Assembly (NCBI GenBank): GCA_011524905.1
Contig: WTJI01000004.1
Span: forward strand, 1-41,480
Direction: 5' to 3'
From: Flavobacteriales bacterium
Lineage (GTDB): Bacteria > Bacteroidota > Bacteroidia > Flavobacteriales > Flavobacteriaceae
Length of the DNA: 41,480 bases
Every line of letters begins with the position of its first letter. The first letter of the stretch is position 1. Shown one piece after another: positions 25,871 through 34,132 of this stretch. The notes under the pieces are model-generated. The model had not been told where the DNA came from. It saw only the letters and a program-made list of their open reading frames with translations, and searched no databases. Made by a program: the position numbers and the translations under genes.

Positions 25871-26953
25871 ATGGAAAATAACCCCGCAATGCGCGACTGG
25901 CTAAATGCTTTTGGACTTGAACACCCTTTGGTAATCGCAGGGCCTTGTAGCGCTGAAACCGAAGAGCAAGTATTAAAAATTGCTCATGAATTAAAAGACT
26001 CAGATGCCACTGTTTTTCGTGCTGGTATATGGAAACCTCGCACCCGCCCGGGCAATTTTGAAGGGGTAGGTGCTATTGGGCTAAAATGGTTACAAAGAGT
26101 CAAAAAAGAAACGGGAATGCTTACTGCAACCGAAGTAGCAAACAAAGACCATGTAAAGTTGGCTCTTGAACACGATATTGATATTTTGTGGATCGGTGCA
26201 CGCTCTACAGTCAGCCCTTTTATTGTTCAGGAAATCGCAGATGCTTTAGAAGGAACCGATAAAATTGTACTAGTCAAAAATCCGGTCAACCCAGATGTAG
26301 CGTTATGGTTGGGAGGGGTTGAACGACTTTATACGGCTAACATCAAAAAACTCGGCTTAATCCATCGTGGCTTTTCTTCCTATGGTAAGTCAAAATTTAG
26401 AAACAATCCCGAATGGCAGATCGCTGTCGAAGTTCAAAATCGATTCCCAGATTTGCCTTTGATTTGTGATCCATCACACATAACAGGTAAACGGGATATG
26501 ATTTTTGACACCTGTCAAATGGCTTTGGATTTGAATTTTGACGGATTAATGGTGGAAAGTCACTGGGATCCAGATAATGCATGGAGTGATGCTGCCCAAC
26601 AAGTAACGCCAGCACGTTTAATTCAAATCATGAAAGATTTGAAAATTCGCAAGACCACAACAGATGAGGAGAGCTTTCAGAATGAGCTTCAAAACTTAAG
26701 AGCTCAGATTGACGTAGCTGACCAAGCCTTATTAGACACTTTAGGTAAAAGAATGAAAGTAGCAGAAGCCATCGGTGAATTAAAAAAGGCCAACAACGTA
26801 GCAGTTCTACAAAATAAGCGCTGGAACGAGATTTTAGGAAAAATGGTTCTTGAAGGCGAAGAAAGAGGACTCTCGGAGGAGTTTGTATTAAAACTATTTA
26901 AAGCCATCCACCAAGAATCAATCAATCACCAAGAACAGATCGTAAAGGTTTAA
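25871..26953 (+). CDS. Bifunctional DAHP synthase - chorismate mutase (AroQ domain at C-terminus)
   Basis: The 360-residue fusion carries two steps. Residues 1 to about 260 form a KDPG-type (KDO8P-like) DAHP synthase, the entry to the shikimate pathway: [65 protein letters not shown] (metal His) and MVESHWDPDNAWSDA. Residues about 275-360 form a helical AroQ chorismate mutase (LRAQIDVADQALLDTLGKRM, then AEAIGELKKANNVAVLQNKRW) with the usual Arg and Lys active-site residues. The fusion links first and branch-point reactions and is typical of Bacteroidota. It closes the operon, ahead of a strong terminator. Confidence 0.94.
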   Translation: MENNPAMRDWLNAFGLEHPLVIAGPCSAETEEQVLKIAHELKDSDATVFRAGIWKPRTRPGNFEGVGAIGLKWLQRVKKETGMLTATEVANKDHVKLALEHDIDILWIGARSTVSPFIVQEIADALEGTDKIVLVKNPVNPDVALWLGGVERLYTANIKKLGLIHRGFSSYGKSKFRNNPEWQIAVEVQNRFPDLPLICDPSHITGKRDMIFDTCQMALDLNFDGLMVESHWDPDNAWSDAAQQVTPARLIQIMKDLKIRKTTTDEESFQNELQNLRAQIDVADQALLDTLGKRMKVAEAIGELKKANNVAVLQNKRWNEILGKMVLEGEERGLSEEFVLKLFKAIHQESINHQEQIVKV

Positions 26954-26958
26954 TTTAT

Positions 26959-26984
26959 AACCGACCTTCGGGTCGGTTTTTTTT
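26959..26984 (+). terminator. Intrinsic terminator of the aromatic operon
   Basis: AACCGACC (26959-26966) pairs perfectly with GGTCGGTT (26971-26978) around a stable TTCG tetraloop, followed by a T run to 26984. It begins 6 bases after the stop codon. Confidence 0.93.
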
Positions 26985-27025
26985 ATTCAAAATTTAGTAG
27001 CAGTTTTTAGCACTCGTGAAATTAG

Positions 27026-27601
27026 CTAGCTATTGGGTTGGTGGTATGCAGATATAAATCCATTCAGTACTTGGTGACTGAAAGTAAAGCCCAGTTTAGT
27101 GTAAAAAGGAACGGCCCTAGCTTCGTTGCCATTCGACACATAAACATATAAGTCTACGGCATTACTGCTTTTAAGCCATTGCATAATGGGGGTTGCAAGT
27201 TGTAACCCTAGCTGCTTTCCCCGGTATTCGGGTTGTACATATAAATTATTGAAAACGCCGATAATTGCAGGAAATTTCTGAGAATCAGGATAAAAAACCA
27301 ATTGCCCATTTTTGTAAATAGGACTTAACCAATCGGGAACAAAATAACGCCCGTCTTCTTCCATTGTATATGTATTGGCATAAGCATAGGCAATAGGTTG
27401 ATCATTTGTCGTGGCCAGCAACAGCTTTTTATGACTACTGTTCAGAAAACTGGGTTTTAATCTGTTTTCATAATTCATAGCCGCCAACACATCACAGTGC
27501 ATGTGGCTCTGTTGGGCCTGAAATTGCATTAATTCATTGCATAGATCCCGGCAACGATGAAGTTCGTTTGTCGTAACTTCAATAATTTCTATGGGATTCA
27601 C
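27026..27601 (-). CDS. GNAT-family N-acetyltransferase
   Basis: The protein (191 residues from the proposed start) has the GNAT core: a beta-4 strand IIGVFNNLYVQPEYRG followed by the acetyl-CoA-binding loop RGKQLGLQLATPIMQWL (the Arg-Gly-x-x-x-Gly-type motif A), and a C-terminal FYTKLGFTFSHQV strand-helix typical of the family. The substrate is unknown. The frame runs open into the upstream aminotransferase, but I prefer the GTG at 27601, which lies just after that gene's stop (27610-27612); the next in-frame ATG would cut off the first part of the domain. It is last in the desaturase/aminotransferase/GNAT minus-strand group. Confidence 0.7.
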   Translation of the reverse strand: MNPIEIIEVTTNELHRCRDLCNELMQFQAQQSHMHCDVLAAMNYENRLKPSFLNSSHKKLLLATTNDQPIAYAYANTYTMEEDGRYFVPDWLSPIYKNGQLVFYPDSQKFPAIIGVFNNLYVQPEYRGKQLGLQLATPIMQWLKSSNAVDLYVYVSNGNEARAVPFYTKLGFTFSHQVLNGFISAYHQPNS

Positions 27602-27609
27602 AGCAATTT

Positions 27610-28794
27610 TTAATGAAGCACTTTTGCTATCCGCTGAAGTGCTTCTTTGATCTGTTCTTGGGACGCTGCATAAGATATTCGAATACAATTTGGATCACCA
27701 AAAGCATCTCCAGTCACTGTAGCAACATGCGCCTTTTCCAATAAGAAAAGTGCAAAGTCAGTAGCATTTTGTATGGTTTGTCCTTGAAAGGTTTTCCCAA
27801 AAAATGATGAGACATCTGGGAAAACATAAAAGGCTCCATCGGGTTCATTAACCTGAAATCCGTTGATGTTTCGAAGTAGATCGATAATCAATGAACGACG
27901 GTTTTTAAATTCATCGATCATGTATTGAATTTTATCTACAGGGGCTTTTAGTGCAGTGATGGCAGCTCGCTGCGCTATACAATTGGTGCCGCTAGTTATC
28001 TGTCCTTGCATTTTATTACAAGCCCTTGCAATCCATTCTGGCGCACCGATATAGCCAATACGCCATCCAGTCATAGCAAAAGCTTTAGCCAATCCATTGA
28101 CCGTAATTGTTCGATCATACAACGAAGGGATGGCAGCCAAGCTAAAAGCTTTCTCACCATAATTTATATGTTCGTAGATTTCATCTGAAAGGATGTAAAT
28201 CGAGGGATGTTTTTCTAAAACAGCTGCCAAGGCACGATATTCAGCTTCCGTGTAGACAGTTCCAGAGGGATTATTTGGGGAATTGAACATGATCAGCTTA
28301 GTTTTGGGAGTAATGGCTGCTTCTAATTGTTCAGGTGTGATTTTAAAATTTTGCTCAATCCCAGTAGGAACGACGATAGGATTTGCTTCGGCCAAGGTTA
28401 CAATTGCAGAGTAGCTCACCCAATAAGGAGCGGGTAATAAAACGTCATCGCCGGGGTTTAACAAAACCATGCAAACATTGGCGATAGACTGTTTGGCTCC
28501 GGTAGAAACCACAACTTGTGCTGGGGTGTAGTTTAGTCCATTATCTCGTTTAAACTTTTCGCAGACCGCTTCTTTCAGATCAGCATAACCATCTACTGGA
28601 GAATAAGAATTATAATTGTCATTGACGGCTTGTATCGCAGCCTCTTTAATGAACTCGGGCGTATTAAAGTCTGGCTCTCCCAAGCTGAGCCCAATTACAT
28701 CAATCCCTTGACTTTTTAGTTCTCTTGCTTTTGCTGCCATTGCCAAAGTAGCAGACGCTGGTAAACTGTTGATTCTTTCTGATAATGCCTCCAT
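27610..28794 (-). CDS. Class I aspartate-type aminotransferase
   Basis: This 394-residue PLP transaminase of the AspAT Ib type contains VIGLSLGEPDFNTP, YSPVDGYADLKEAV, VSTGAKQSIANV, PAPYWVSYS, FNSPNNPSGTVY, ILSDEIYEHINYG, the Schiff-base lysine K237 in VNGLAKAFAMTGWRIGYIG and the substrate Arg in IRISYAAS. Aspartate is the likely amino donor, although related enzymes also handle aromatic acids or prephenate. It starts 6 bases after the desaturase stop and is followed by the GNAT gene, so the three are probably cotranscribed. The link between them is not obvious. Confidence 0.88.
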   Translation of the reverse strand: MEALSERINSLPASATLAMAAKARELKSQGIDVIGLSLGEPDFNTPEFIKEAAIQAVNDNYNSYSPVDGYADLKEAVCEKFKRDNGLNYTPAQVVVSTGAKQSIANVCMVLLNPGDDVLLPAPYWVSYSAIVTLAEANPIVVPTGIEQNFKITPEQLEAAITPKTKLIMFNSPNNPSGTVYTEAEYRALAAVLEKHPSIYILSDEIYEHINYGEKAFSLAAIPSLYDRTITVNGLAKAFAMTGWRIGYIGAPEWIARACNKMQGQITSGTNCIAQRAAITALKAPVDKIQYMIDEFKNRRSLIIDLLRNINGFQVNEPDGAFYVFPDVSSFFGKTFQGQTIQNATDFALFLLEKAHVATVTGDAFGDPNCIRISYAASQEQIKEALQRIAKVLH

Positions 28795-28800
28795 TATGGA

Positions 28801-29898
28801 TTATGAATTTACAAGCACGGGTCGTATACCCATGCGCTTTAAATATTTAAAATGCGAAAATAAGGCAGAACGGGTAGATTTGTACTCATAGTAGGGTAAA
28901 TTAAACTCTTCGGCAGTCTTTTTTAAGATTTTCGCAATTTTTTGATAGTGAATATGACTAATGTGTGGAAAAATATGATGTTCTATTTGAAAATTAAGCC
29001 CCCCTACATACCAGTTAATCCATCTATTTTTAGGCGAAAAATTGGCTGTCGTAAAAAGTTGGTGGATAGCCCAGCTATGCTCCATCTTATCAGGCATTAA
29101 CTTTGGTAGTGGCATATGCGTGTCTTCGATGACGTGAGCCAATTGGAAAATTAAGCTAAGAATTAAGCCTGCCGTGTAGTGCATAACAAAAAAGCCCAAT
29201 AAAATTTTCCAAAAAGCGATCCCTAAAACCCAATAGGGGATTGCTAGCCAACCAATAAAATAGAGAATTTTTGTCAATATGAGATGTGACCATAAAATCA
29301 CTGGGGATTTAGTTTGTGCTACGGCTTTATGGTCTCTTAGGTAGCGTCGCATTTGAGAAAAATCGGATACGATAGCCCAATTTATGGTTAATAAGCCATA
29401 AAGAAAAATAGAATACAAATGTTGGAAACGGTGAATGGGTTTCCAAGGCTGGTGTTCAGAAAAGCGTAAAATACCACTGGCCTCAAGGTCTTCGTCATGC
29501 CCGTGTATGTTCGTGAACGTATGGTGTAGGAAATTATGTTGTACTTTCCAATTGTGGGCATTACCCGCCAAGAAATAAATCGTACTTCCCATTATTTTGT
29601 TAATAATTGGTCGAGAAGAAAAGGACCCATGATTGCCATCATGCATAATATTCATTCCAATCCCTGCCATGCCCAATCCTGCGATGAGACAAAGTAAGAG
29701 CTGCCACCACCAAGACAGGGATACACCAAGAATGACAAAGTAGGGTACTACCAACAGCGCAATCATGACGACCGATTTCAAATACAGTCGGTAATTGCCA
29801 GTCTTTCTGAGTTGATGGGTTTTGAAGTAGTCATTGACTCTTCTTGTAAGGACTTTGTAAAAACCCTGTTTGTTATTGCGTTTGAAGTTTGTATACAT
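28801..29898 (-). CDS. Membrane fatty-acid desaturase (acyl-lipid/acyl-CoA type)
   Basis: This 365-residue integral membrane di-iron desaturase introduces a double bond into fatty acyl chains. All three histidine boxes are present: HDGNH (residues 86-90), HNFLHH (121-126) and QIEHH (304-308). The Gln in the last box is typical of front-end (delta-5/6-like) desaturases, but there is no fused cytochrome b5 domain, as usual in bacteria. Several hydrophobic segments (about residues 42-82, 160-178, 200-255) fit the fold. It is first in a minus-strand trio, divergent from rsmG. It may help adjust membrane fluidity; the position of desaturation cannot be told. Confidence 0.9.
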   Translation of the reverse strand: MYTNFKRNNKQGFYKVLTRRVNDYFKTHQLRKTGNYRLYLKSVVMIALLVVPYFVILGVSLSWWWQLLLCLIAGLGMAGIGMNIMHDGNHGSFSSRPIINKIMGSTIYFLAGNAHNWKVQHNFLHHTFTNIHGHDEDLEASGILRFSEHQPWKPIHRFQHLYSIFLYGLLTINWAIVSDFSQMRRYLRDHKAVAQTKSPVILWSHLILTKILYFIGWLAIPYWVLGIAFWKILLGFFVMHYTAGLILSLIFQLAHVIEDTHMPLPKLMPDKMEHSWAIHQLFTTANFSPKNRWINWYVGGLNFQIEHHIFPHISHIHYQKIAKILKKTAEEFNLPYYEYKSTRSALFSHFKYLKRMGIRPVLVNS

Positions 29899-29920
29899 AA
29901 TGTTTGTTTCGCCTAACCAA

Positions 29921-29950
29921 TTTACTAAAAATATGAGTTTCTTACCTTTG
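29921..29950 (+). promoter_or_regulatory. Promoter of rsmG
   Basis: TTTA (29921-29924), 18 bases, then TACCTTTG (29943-29950), an exact TAnnTTTG. Only 11 bases separate it from the TTG start codon, so the transcript would have almost no 5' leader. Confidence 0.5.
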
Positions 29951-29961
29951 AAAAAAAATTC

Positions 29962-30579
29962 TTGGAAACACTTCTATCCTATTTCCCATCGCTCAATTCT
30001 AAGCAAGTCCAACAGTTTGATCAGATGTATGCGCTTTACAGTTCTTGGAATGCGCAGATCAATGTCATTTCTAGAAAAGATATTGCCGCTTTCTATTCTC
30101 GTCATGTTTTACATGCGCTGTCGATTGCTAAGTTTATTCAATTCGAGCCAGACACTCATGTTTTTGATGTAGGTACAGGTGGAGGTTTTCCTGGGATTCC
30201 ATTAGCTGTTTTTTTTCCAGAAGTTCATTTTCACTTGATCGACAGCATCGGAAAGAAAATTAAAGTAGTCAATTCCGTTGCAACAGATTTGGAACTTTAC
30301 AATGTAAAGACCTACAACCAAAGAATGGAAGAGGTGTCTCAGCAAGCTGATTTTATTTGCTGTCGGGCGGTAGCTCCTATGGAAACACTAGTTCATTGGG
30401 TTGGAAAAAAAATTAACAAAACCTCAAAAAATAAAATAAAAAATGGGTGGCTGTGTTTAAAGGGGGGCGACCTAGATCAAGAACTTAAATCATTTCCAAC
30501 TGCCCAAGAGACCCCTTTGTCGAACTATTATTCCGACCCATTTTTTGCAACTAAAAAACTCGTTTACATACCCCAGTAG
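29962..30579 (+). CDS. rsmG: 16S rRNA (guanine-527-N7)-methyltransferase
   Basis: It methylates G527 of 16S rRNA using SAM. The 205-residue protein shows YSSWNAQINVISRKD, the SAM-binding motif VFDVGTGGGFPGIPLAVFF, HLIDSIGKKIKVVN, CCRAVAPMETLVHW and LKGGDLDQEL, all diagnostic. The start is an unusual TTG (29962): the resulting N-terminus, Met-Glu-Thr-Leu-Leu-Ser-Tyr-Phe-Pro, aligns with family N-termini and the next Met is about 22 residues inside. A -7 promoter box ends 11 bases upstream. Its stop lies 2 bases from the pruA stop on the other strand. Confidence 0.93.
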   Translation: METLLSYFPSLNSKQVQQFDQMYALYSSWNAQINVISRKDIAAFYSRHVLHALSIAKFIQFEPDTHVFDVGTGGGFPGIPLAVFFPEVHFHLIDSIGKKIKVVNSVATDLELYNVKTYNQRMEEVSQQADFICCRAVAPMETLVHWVGKKINKTSKNKIKNGWLCLKGGDLDQELKSFPTAQETPLSNYYSDPFFATKKLVYIPQ

Positions 30580-30581
30580 TT

Positions 30582-32213
30582 TTATTCTTTTTCTAAGAAA
30601 GGGTAATGGTAATTAGTGGGCGGTACGAAAGTCTCTTTGATTAAGCGCGGTGATACCCATCTGAGTAAGTTGAACATAGATCCAGCTTTGTCATTAGTTC
30701 CTGATCCTCTTCCACCACCGAAGGGTTGTTGCCCCACGACTGCTCCAGTAGGCTTATCATTGAAATAAAAATTTCCAGCGCTGTTTTCCAAGGCGTCAAA
30801 AGCTTCTTGTAAGGCATATCTGTCTTGAGAAAATACAGCACCAGTCAATGCGTATTCTGAGGTTTGGTCAACCATTTCTAGTGTTTCGTGCCATTTGTTG
30901 TCATCGTATACATATACCGTGACCAGCGGCCCAAAGAGTTCTGTTGTCATAGTGAAGTACTTTGGGTCAGTGGTACGGACAACTGTTGGGGAGACAAAGT
31001 AACCAACACTGTCATCACATTCCCCTCCAATAATTATCTCTGCTTCGTTGTCCTTTTTTACTTTCTCAATCGTATTTTGAAGCCGTTCAAAGGCAGCACG
31101 GTGTATGACTGCCGTCATGAAATTTTCAAAGTTTTCAGGTGACCCCATTTTGATGGTAGCCACTTGTTGGGCCACACCATCTAAAACGGCATCAGCAATA
31201 GAAGCGGGGAGATAAACCCTAGATGCTGCCGAACACTTTTGACCTTGAAATTCAAAAGCACCGCGAACAATACCCGTTGCTACTTGCTGGGCAATGGCCG
31301 AAGGATGTGCAACAATAAAGTCTTTACCTCCTGTTTCGCCTACGATTCTAGGGTAGGATTTGTATTGGTGTATTTGGTTGCCTATTTTTTTCCAAATGTT
31401 TTTAAACACAAAGGTAGAACCTGTATAATGGACGCCAGCAAAATCTGGTGAGGCTAGTATTTCATCGGTGATCATCTCAGGATCTCCCATAATCATATTA
31501 ATAACACCATCGGGTACGCCGGCTTCTCGGAAAACATCCATGACCACTTGGGCAGAAAAAATTTGATGATCACTAGGCTTCCAAATAATCACATTCCCCA
31601 TCATGGCGGCACTAGCACACAAGTTACCTGCTATGGCTGTAAAGTTGAAGGGGGAAATGGCATAAACAAAACCTTCTAAGGGACGGTATTGTAAACGGTT
31701 CCACATACCAGGACCAGACACAGGTTGGTTTTGATAAATTTCTTGCATGTAGGCTACATTAAACCTTAAGAAATCGATCAATTCGCAGGCAGCGTCAATT
31801 TCGGCTTGATGGATGGTCTTGGATTGTGCCAGCATAGTTGCGGCATTTATTTTGGCCCGATAAGGCCCTGCAATCAGGTCAGCAGCTTTTAAGAATATTG
31901 ACGCCCGTGCCTCCCAGGGCATTGCAGACCACTTCTTTTTGGCTGCCAGGGCGCTTTTAATTGCTTCATTGACATCGGTCTTACTGGCTAGATGATAGGT
32001 GCCAAGAGTATGTTGGTGTTCGTGTGGTGGGCGCATTGAAGCCAAGTTTCCAGTTGAAACTTCTTTTCCTCCAATAAACATCGGTACATCGATGGAGGTC
32101 GCATACATTTTTTTATAGGTGGCTAAGACTTTTTTTCTTTCAGAACTTCCAGGTGCATAGGTCAAAATAGGCTCATTTTCGGGTACTGGTACAAAAGCGT
32201 TACTATTGGACAT
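30582..32213 (-). CDS. pruA: 1-pyrroline-5-carboxylate / glutamate-gamma-semialdehyde dehydrogenase
   Basis: It oxidises glutamate semialdehyde to glutamate with NAD+ in proline catabolism. The 543-residue aldehyde dehydrogenase has the P5CDH-type layout: SPFNFTAIAGNL, WKPSDHQIFSAQVV, HYTGSTFVFKNIW, catalytic E293 in VGETGGKDF, nucleophile C327 in GQKCSAASR and FNDKPTGAVVGQQPFGGGRG near the C-terminus. The length of about 540 is normal for stand-alone P5C dehydrogenase rather than the fused PutA. No proline dehydrogenase is nearby. It is downstream of apaG on the same strand (51-base gap). Confidence 0.95.
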   Translation of the reverse strand: MSNSNAFVPVPENEPILTYAPGSSERKKVLATYKKMYATSIDVPMFIGGKEVSTGNLASMRPPHEHQHTLGTYHLASKTDVNEAIKSALAAKKKWSAMPWEARASIFLKAADLIAGPYRAKINAATMLAQSKTIHQAEIDAACELIDFLRFNVAYMQEIYQNQPVSGPGMWNRLQYRPLEGFVYAISPFNFTAIAGNLCASAAMMGNVIIWKPSDHQIFSAQVVMDVFREAGVPDGVINMIMGDPEMITDEILASPDFAGVHYTGSTFVFKNIWKKIGNQIHQYKSYPRIVGETGGKDFIVAHPSAIAQQVATGIVRGAFEFQGQKCSAASRVYLPASIADAVLDGVAQQVATIKMGSPENFENFMTAVIHRAAFERLQNTIEKVKKDNEAEIIIGGECDDSVGYFVSPTVVRTTDPKYFTMTTELFGPLVTVYVYDDNKWHETLEMVDQTSEYALTGAVFSQDRYALQEAFDALENSAGNFYFNDKPTGAVVGQQPFGGGRGSGTNDKAGSMFNLLRWVSPRLIKETFVPPTNYHYPFLEKE

Positions 32214-32264
32214 GGTAATTTATTTAAACTGAGTAAAGATGCTAAAAATAAGGAAATAGATTGT

Positions 32265-32651
32265 CTAATTTAGAACAAAAGGTGCAGCTAGTTTAAAAGA
32301 GGGAATATCAACATGGAATTTTTTCGTAGAACTGAAGTCAATCATGATGTAAGAACCTTTCATTGCACCAAGCGGTGAGGTGAGCAAACAACCCGAACTG
32401 TATTCATACAATTCCCCAGGGTTGAGAACAGGCTTTTTGCCTACTACCCCTGCACCGTTCACATACTGGGGGGTGTTGTGTCCTTCCATTATTTTCCAAT
32501 GGCGTGTGAGTAATTGTACTGCATTTTTACCCTGGTTTTCGATTTTAATATGATAGGAAAAAGCAAAATGTTTGACATAGTTTTTGACATAACTTCCTTT
32601 GAAAGAAGTTACCACCGAAATTTTTATGCCCCTTGTTACCTGTTGAATCAT
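32265..32651 (-). CDS. apaG: ApaG-domain protein
   Basis: The 128-residue product is a single ApaG/DUF525 domain, an immunoglobulin-like beta-sandwich. It shows FAFSYHIKIENQGKNAVQLL, TRHWKIMEGHN, GVVGKKPVLNPGELYEYSSG and GAMKGSYIMID, which are the family core motifs. ApaG was linked to Co2+ resistance and magnesium efflux in enterobacteria, but the molecular role is not established. It lies between the T9SS plug gene and pruA on the minus strand. Confidence 0.93.
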   Translation of the reverse strand: MIQQVTRGIKISVVTSFKGSYVKNYVKHFAFSYHIKIENQGKNAVQLLTRHWKIMEGHNTPQYVNGAGVVGKKPVLNPGELYEYSSGCLLTSPLGAMKGSYIMIDFSSTKKFHVDIPSFKLAAPFVLN

Positions 32652-32705
32652 CTAATTAAAACCACTTCGCTTTGACTAAATTATAAAAAAATGTCTGAAA
32701 ATCAA

Positions 32706-32725
32706 TGAAATAAGACTTTATTTCA
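32706..32725 (-). terminator. Possible weak hairpin after the DUF5103 gene
   Basis: TGAAATAA (32706-32713) and TTATTTCA (32718-32725) form a perfect 8-pair stem with a 4-base loop, starting 3 bases after the DUF5103 stop. It is all AT apart from one pair and the following T run is poor, so terminator function is doubtful; it may instead lie in the apaG leader. Confidence 0.25.
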
Positions 32726-32728
32726 GCT

Positions 32729-34015
32729 TTAGTTGAGTAACTGAAAGGACGAACCAATTCCAGTTCCAATCAATCGATCGTTGAGGTCTCCGAAATTTCG
32801 ATAATAGACCAATACCAAATAGCGGTTTTCTGTTTGGGCAAAATTCCCCCCAATGATTTGATAATCAATGGTATCATTTGAACGCAAGGCATAATTATAA
32901 TTGTAGAAACCTTGTTTTAGCAGTAAAGTAGCTTCGTAGGCGCCTAAGGCTTCGTTAAAAACCATTCTATTTCGTTCCTCTAGTTGATAGTTACAAAATT
33001 TGCCAATAACATATAAGGCTGCATTCGGAATGGCTGCCATGGCAGAAAGACTAAAGTGAACTCTGGAATAATCAGCTTCTATTGCAGCTTCCTGTGTGCC
33101 TTGTAGGGTTCGGATTTCAAAATCACCATTGATGTCTGGGGAAAAGGTATAGGGTAAATTGGCCCGCATGATATCGGTAAAGAGATAGCTGTCATAGCGA
33201 TCACTGCGTTCTATAAAACTGACATTTGGGGAGGTGACACGTAAGTCTTTGGTGTCAAAGAACAAATATTCATTTCCACCAGGAAATCGACTTTCAACAT
33301 CATAGCGATATTCTATTGAAGTATTGTTGTAATATTGAGGGACAAGCCCCGAAATAGCAGTATTCCAATTATCATTCTGAAGAATCACAATTTTCACTTG
33401 TCTTTCTGGATCCCGAAATGCGCTACCCTTGGGTGTCACAGAAAATTGAACCGATTGATGGCTGTCAAAAGTTTCTAAATTTCGAGTTCTAAATACACCT
33501 ACTGCAACATTTGCTGCCGTTTCTTCAATCAAAAATATTCGACTAAACATTAGCTGATCGTAGGCATCAAAGATTTCAATTTTGTAATTGCCAGATAGTA
33601 AAAATTTAGTGTCCTTATTGGGTAGCACCAATTCATAATGTGTATACCGTTGGAGCGTATTGGTAGAAGACCTAAAATCCTCGATACGTCGATTGTCGAA
33701 GCCATCCAAATATTCGTTTTGAAATAATTGTGATGGACTCCAATCGTGGTTAAAATAGGATATGCGATAGTAATAGTCTGCATCTATGGCCTGAAGGTCA
33801 TCAAATGTCAATAACATTTTGTCGTTTTTAGAAAGAATGGGAAACTGGGTTTCACCGTTTATCTTCACAAAACGAATGGATTGTATGTAATCTGGTGGGT
33901 TTTGTTCAATGTTATTCTGAGACCATAGCGTTGTATGGAAAAGGCAGAAAATGCTGCAATTAAGAAATATTAGGGCTTGCGAACGGATCAAATAAAAGTT
34001 ATACAAAAGCAACAT
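32729..34015 (-). CDS. Type IX secretion system plug-like protein (DUF5103 family)
   Basis: The 428-residue protein begins with a hydrophobic N-terminal segment (residues about 9-32) consistent with a signal peptide, so it is exported. The body is beta-rich with family-typical features: YYRISYFNHDW, EYLDGFDNRRIEDF, NTLQRYTHYELVLPN and LLSGNYKIEIFDAYDQ. This family (DUF5103) includes the protein found plugging the outer-membrane SprA channel in flavobacterial type IX secretion. It is transcribed divergently from nqrA, with apaG and pruA downstream. An exact role as the main T9SS plug rather than a paralogue is inferred. Confidence 0.8.
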   Translation of the reverse strand: MLLLYNFYLIRSQALIFLNCSIFCLFHTTLWSQNNIEQNPPDYIQSIRFVKINGETQFPILSKNDKMLLTFDDLQAIDADYYYRISYFNHDWSPSQLFQNEYLDGFDNRRIEDFRSSTNTLQRYTHYELVLPNKDTKFLLSGNYKIEIFDAYDQLMFSRIFLIEETAANVAVGVFRTRNLETFDSHQSVQFSVTPKGSAFRDPERQVKIVILQNDNWNTAISGLVPQYYNNTSIEYRYDVESRFPGGNEYLFFDTKDLRVTSPNVSFIERSDRYDSYLFTDIMRANLPYTFSPDINGDFEIRTLQGTQEAAIEADYSRVHFSLSAMAAIPNAALYVIGKFCNYQLEERNRMVFNEALGAYEATLLLKQGFYNYNYALRSNDTIDYQIIGGNFAQTENRYLVLVYYRNFGDLNDRLIGTGIGSSFQLLN

Positions 34016-34043
34016 TAAAAAAAGTTTAAACCATTATTTAGAA

Positions 34044-34074
34044 CAAATATAAATAGTAAGGATTGGCGCGCAAT
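34044..34074 (-). promoter_or_regulatory. Promoter of the DUF5103 gene
   Basis: On the minus strand, ATTG (34074-34071; three of four to TTTG), 19 bases, then TATATTTG (34051-34044), a perfect TAnnTTTG, 28 bases before the ATG. It is back to back with the nqrA promoter. Confidence 0.6.
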
Positions 34075-34076
34075 CC
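34060..34076. promoter_or_regulatory. Operator-like dyad between the divergent DUF5103 and nqrA promoters
   Basis: GGATTG (34060-34065) and CAATCC (34071-34076) are perfect inverted repeats around GCGCG. The dyad covers the -33 box and part of the spacer of the DUF5103 promoter and ends one base before the nqrA -33 box. It could bind a dimeric regulator. No regulator gene is in the window, so this is inference from geometry. Confidence 0.4.
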
Positions 34077-34077
34077 C

Positions 34078-34108
34078 TTTACCTCCATCAGCATAATTAG
34101 TAAATTTG
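34078..34108 (+). promoter_or_regulatory. Promoter of the nqr operon
   Basis: TTTA (34078-34081), 19 bases, then TAAATTTG (34101-34108), an exact -7 box, 24 bases before the nqrA ATG. It overlaps the GTG at 34106, ruling that out as the nqrA start. Confidence 0.65.
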
Positions 34109-34132
34109 TGCGATTTTAGAAAACAAGATTCC

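Noticed and set aside
29870-30172. 100-codon open frame overlapping the rsmG start
   Set aside because: It overlaps rsmG in another frame and shows no domain; rsmG family motifs are decisive.
32225-32262. ATGCTAAAAATAAGG resembling the SAM-II 3' core
   Set aside because: No GATTT or TTGCA loop, no P1 stem, and it precedes no methionine gene; chance match.
34106-34132. In-frame GTG giving nqrA a 9-residue extension
   Set aside because: It overlaps the -7 promoter box, so it would not be in the transcript; MSKGIRTRKG at 34133 matches family N-termini.
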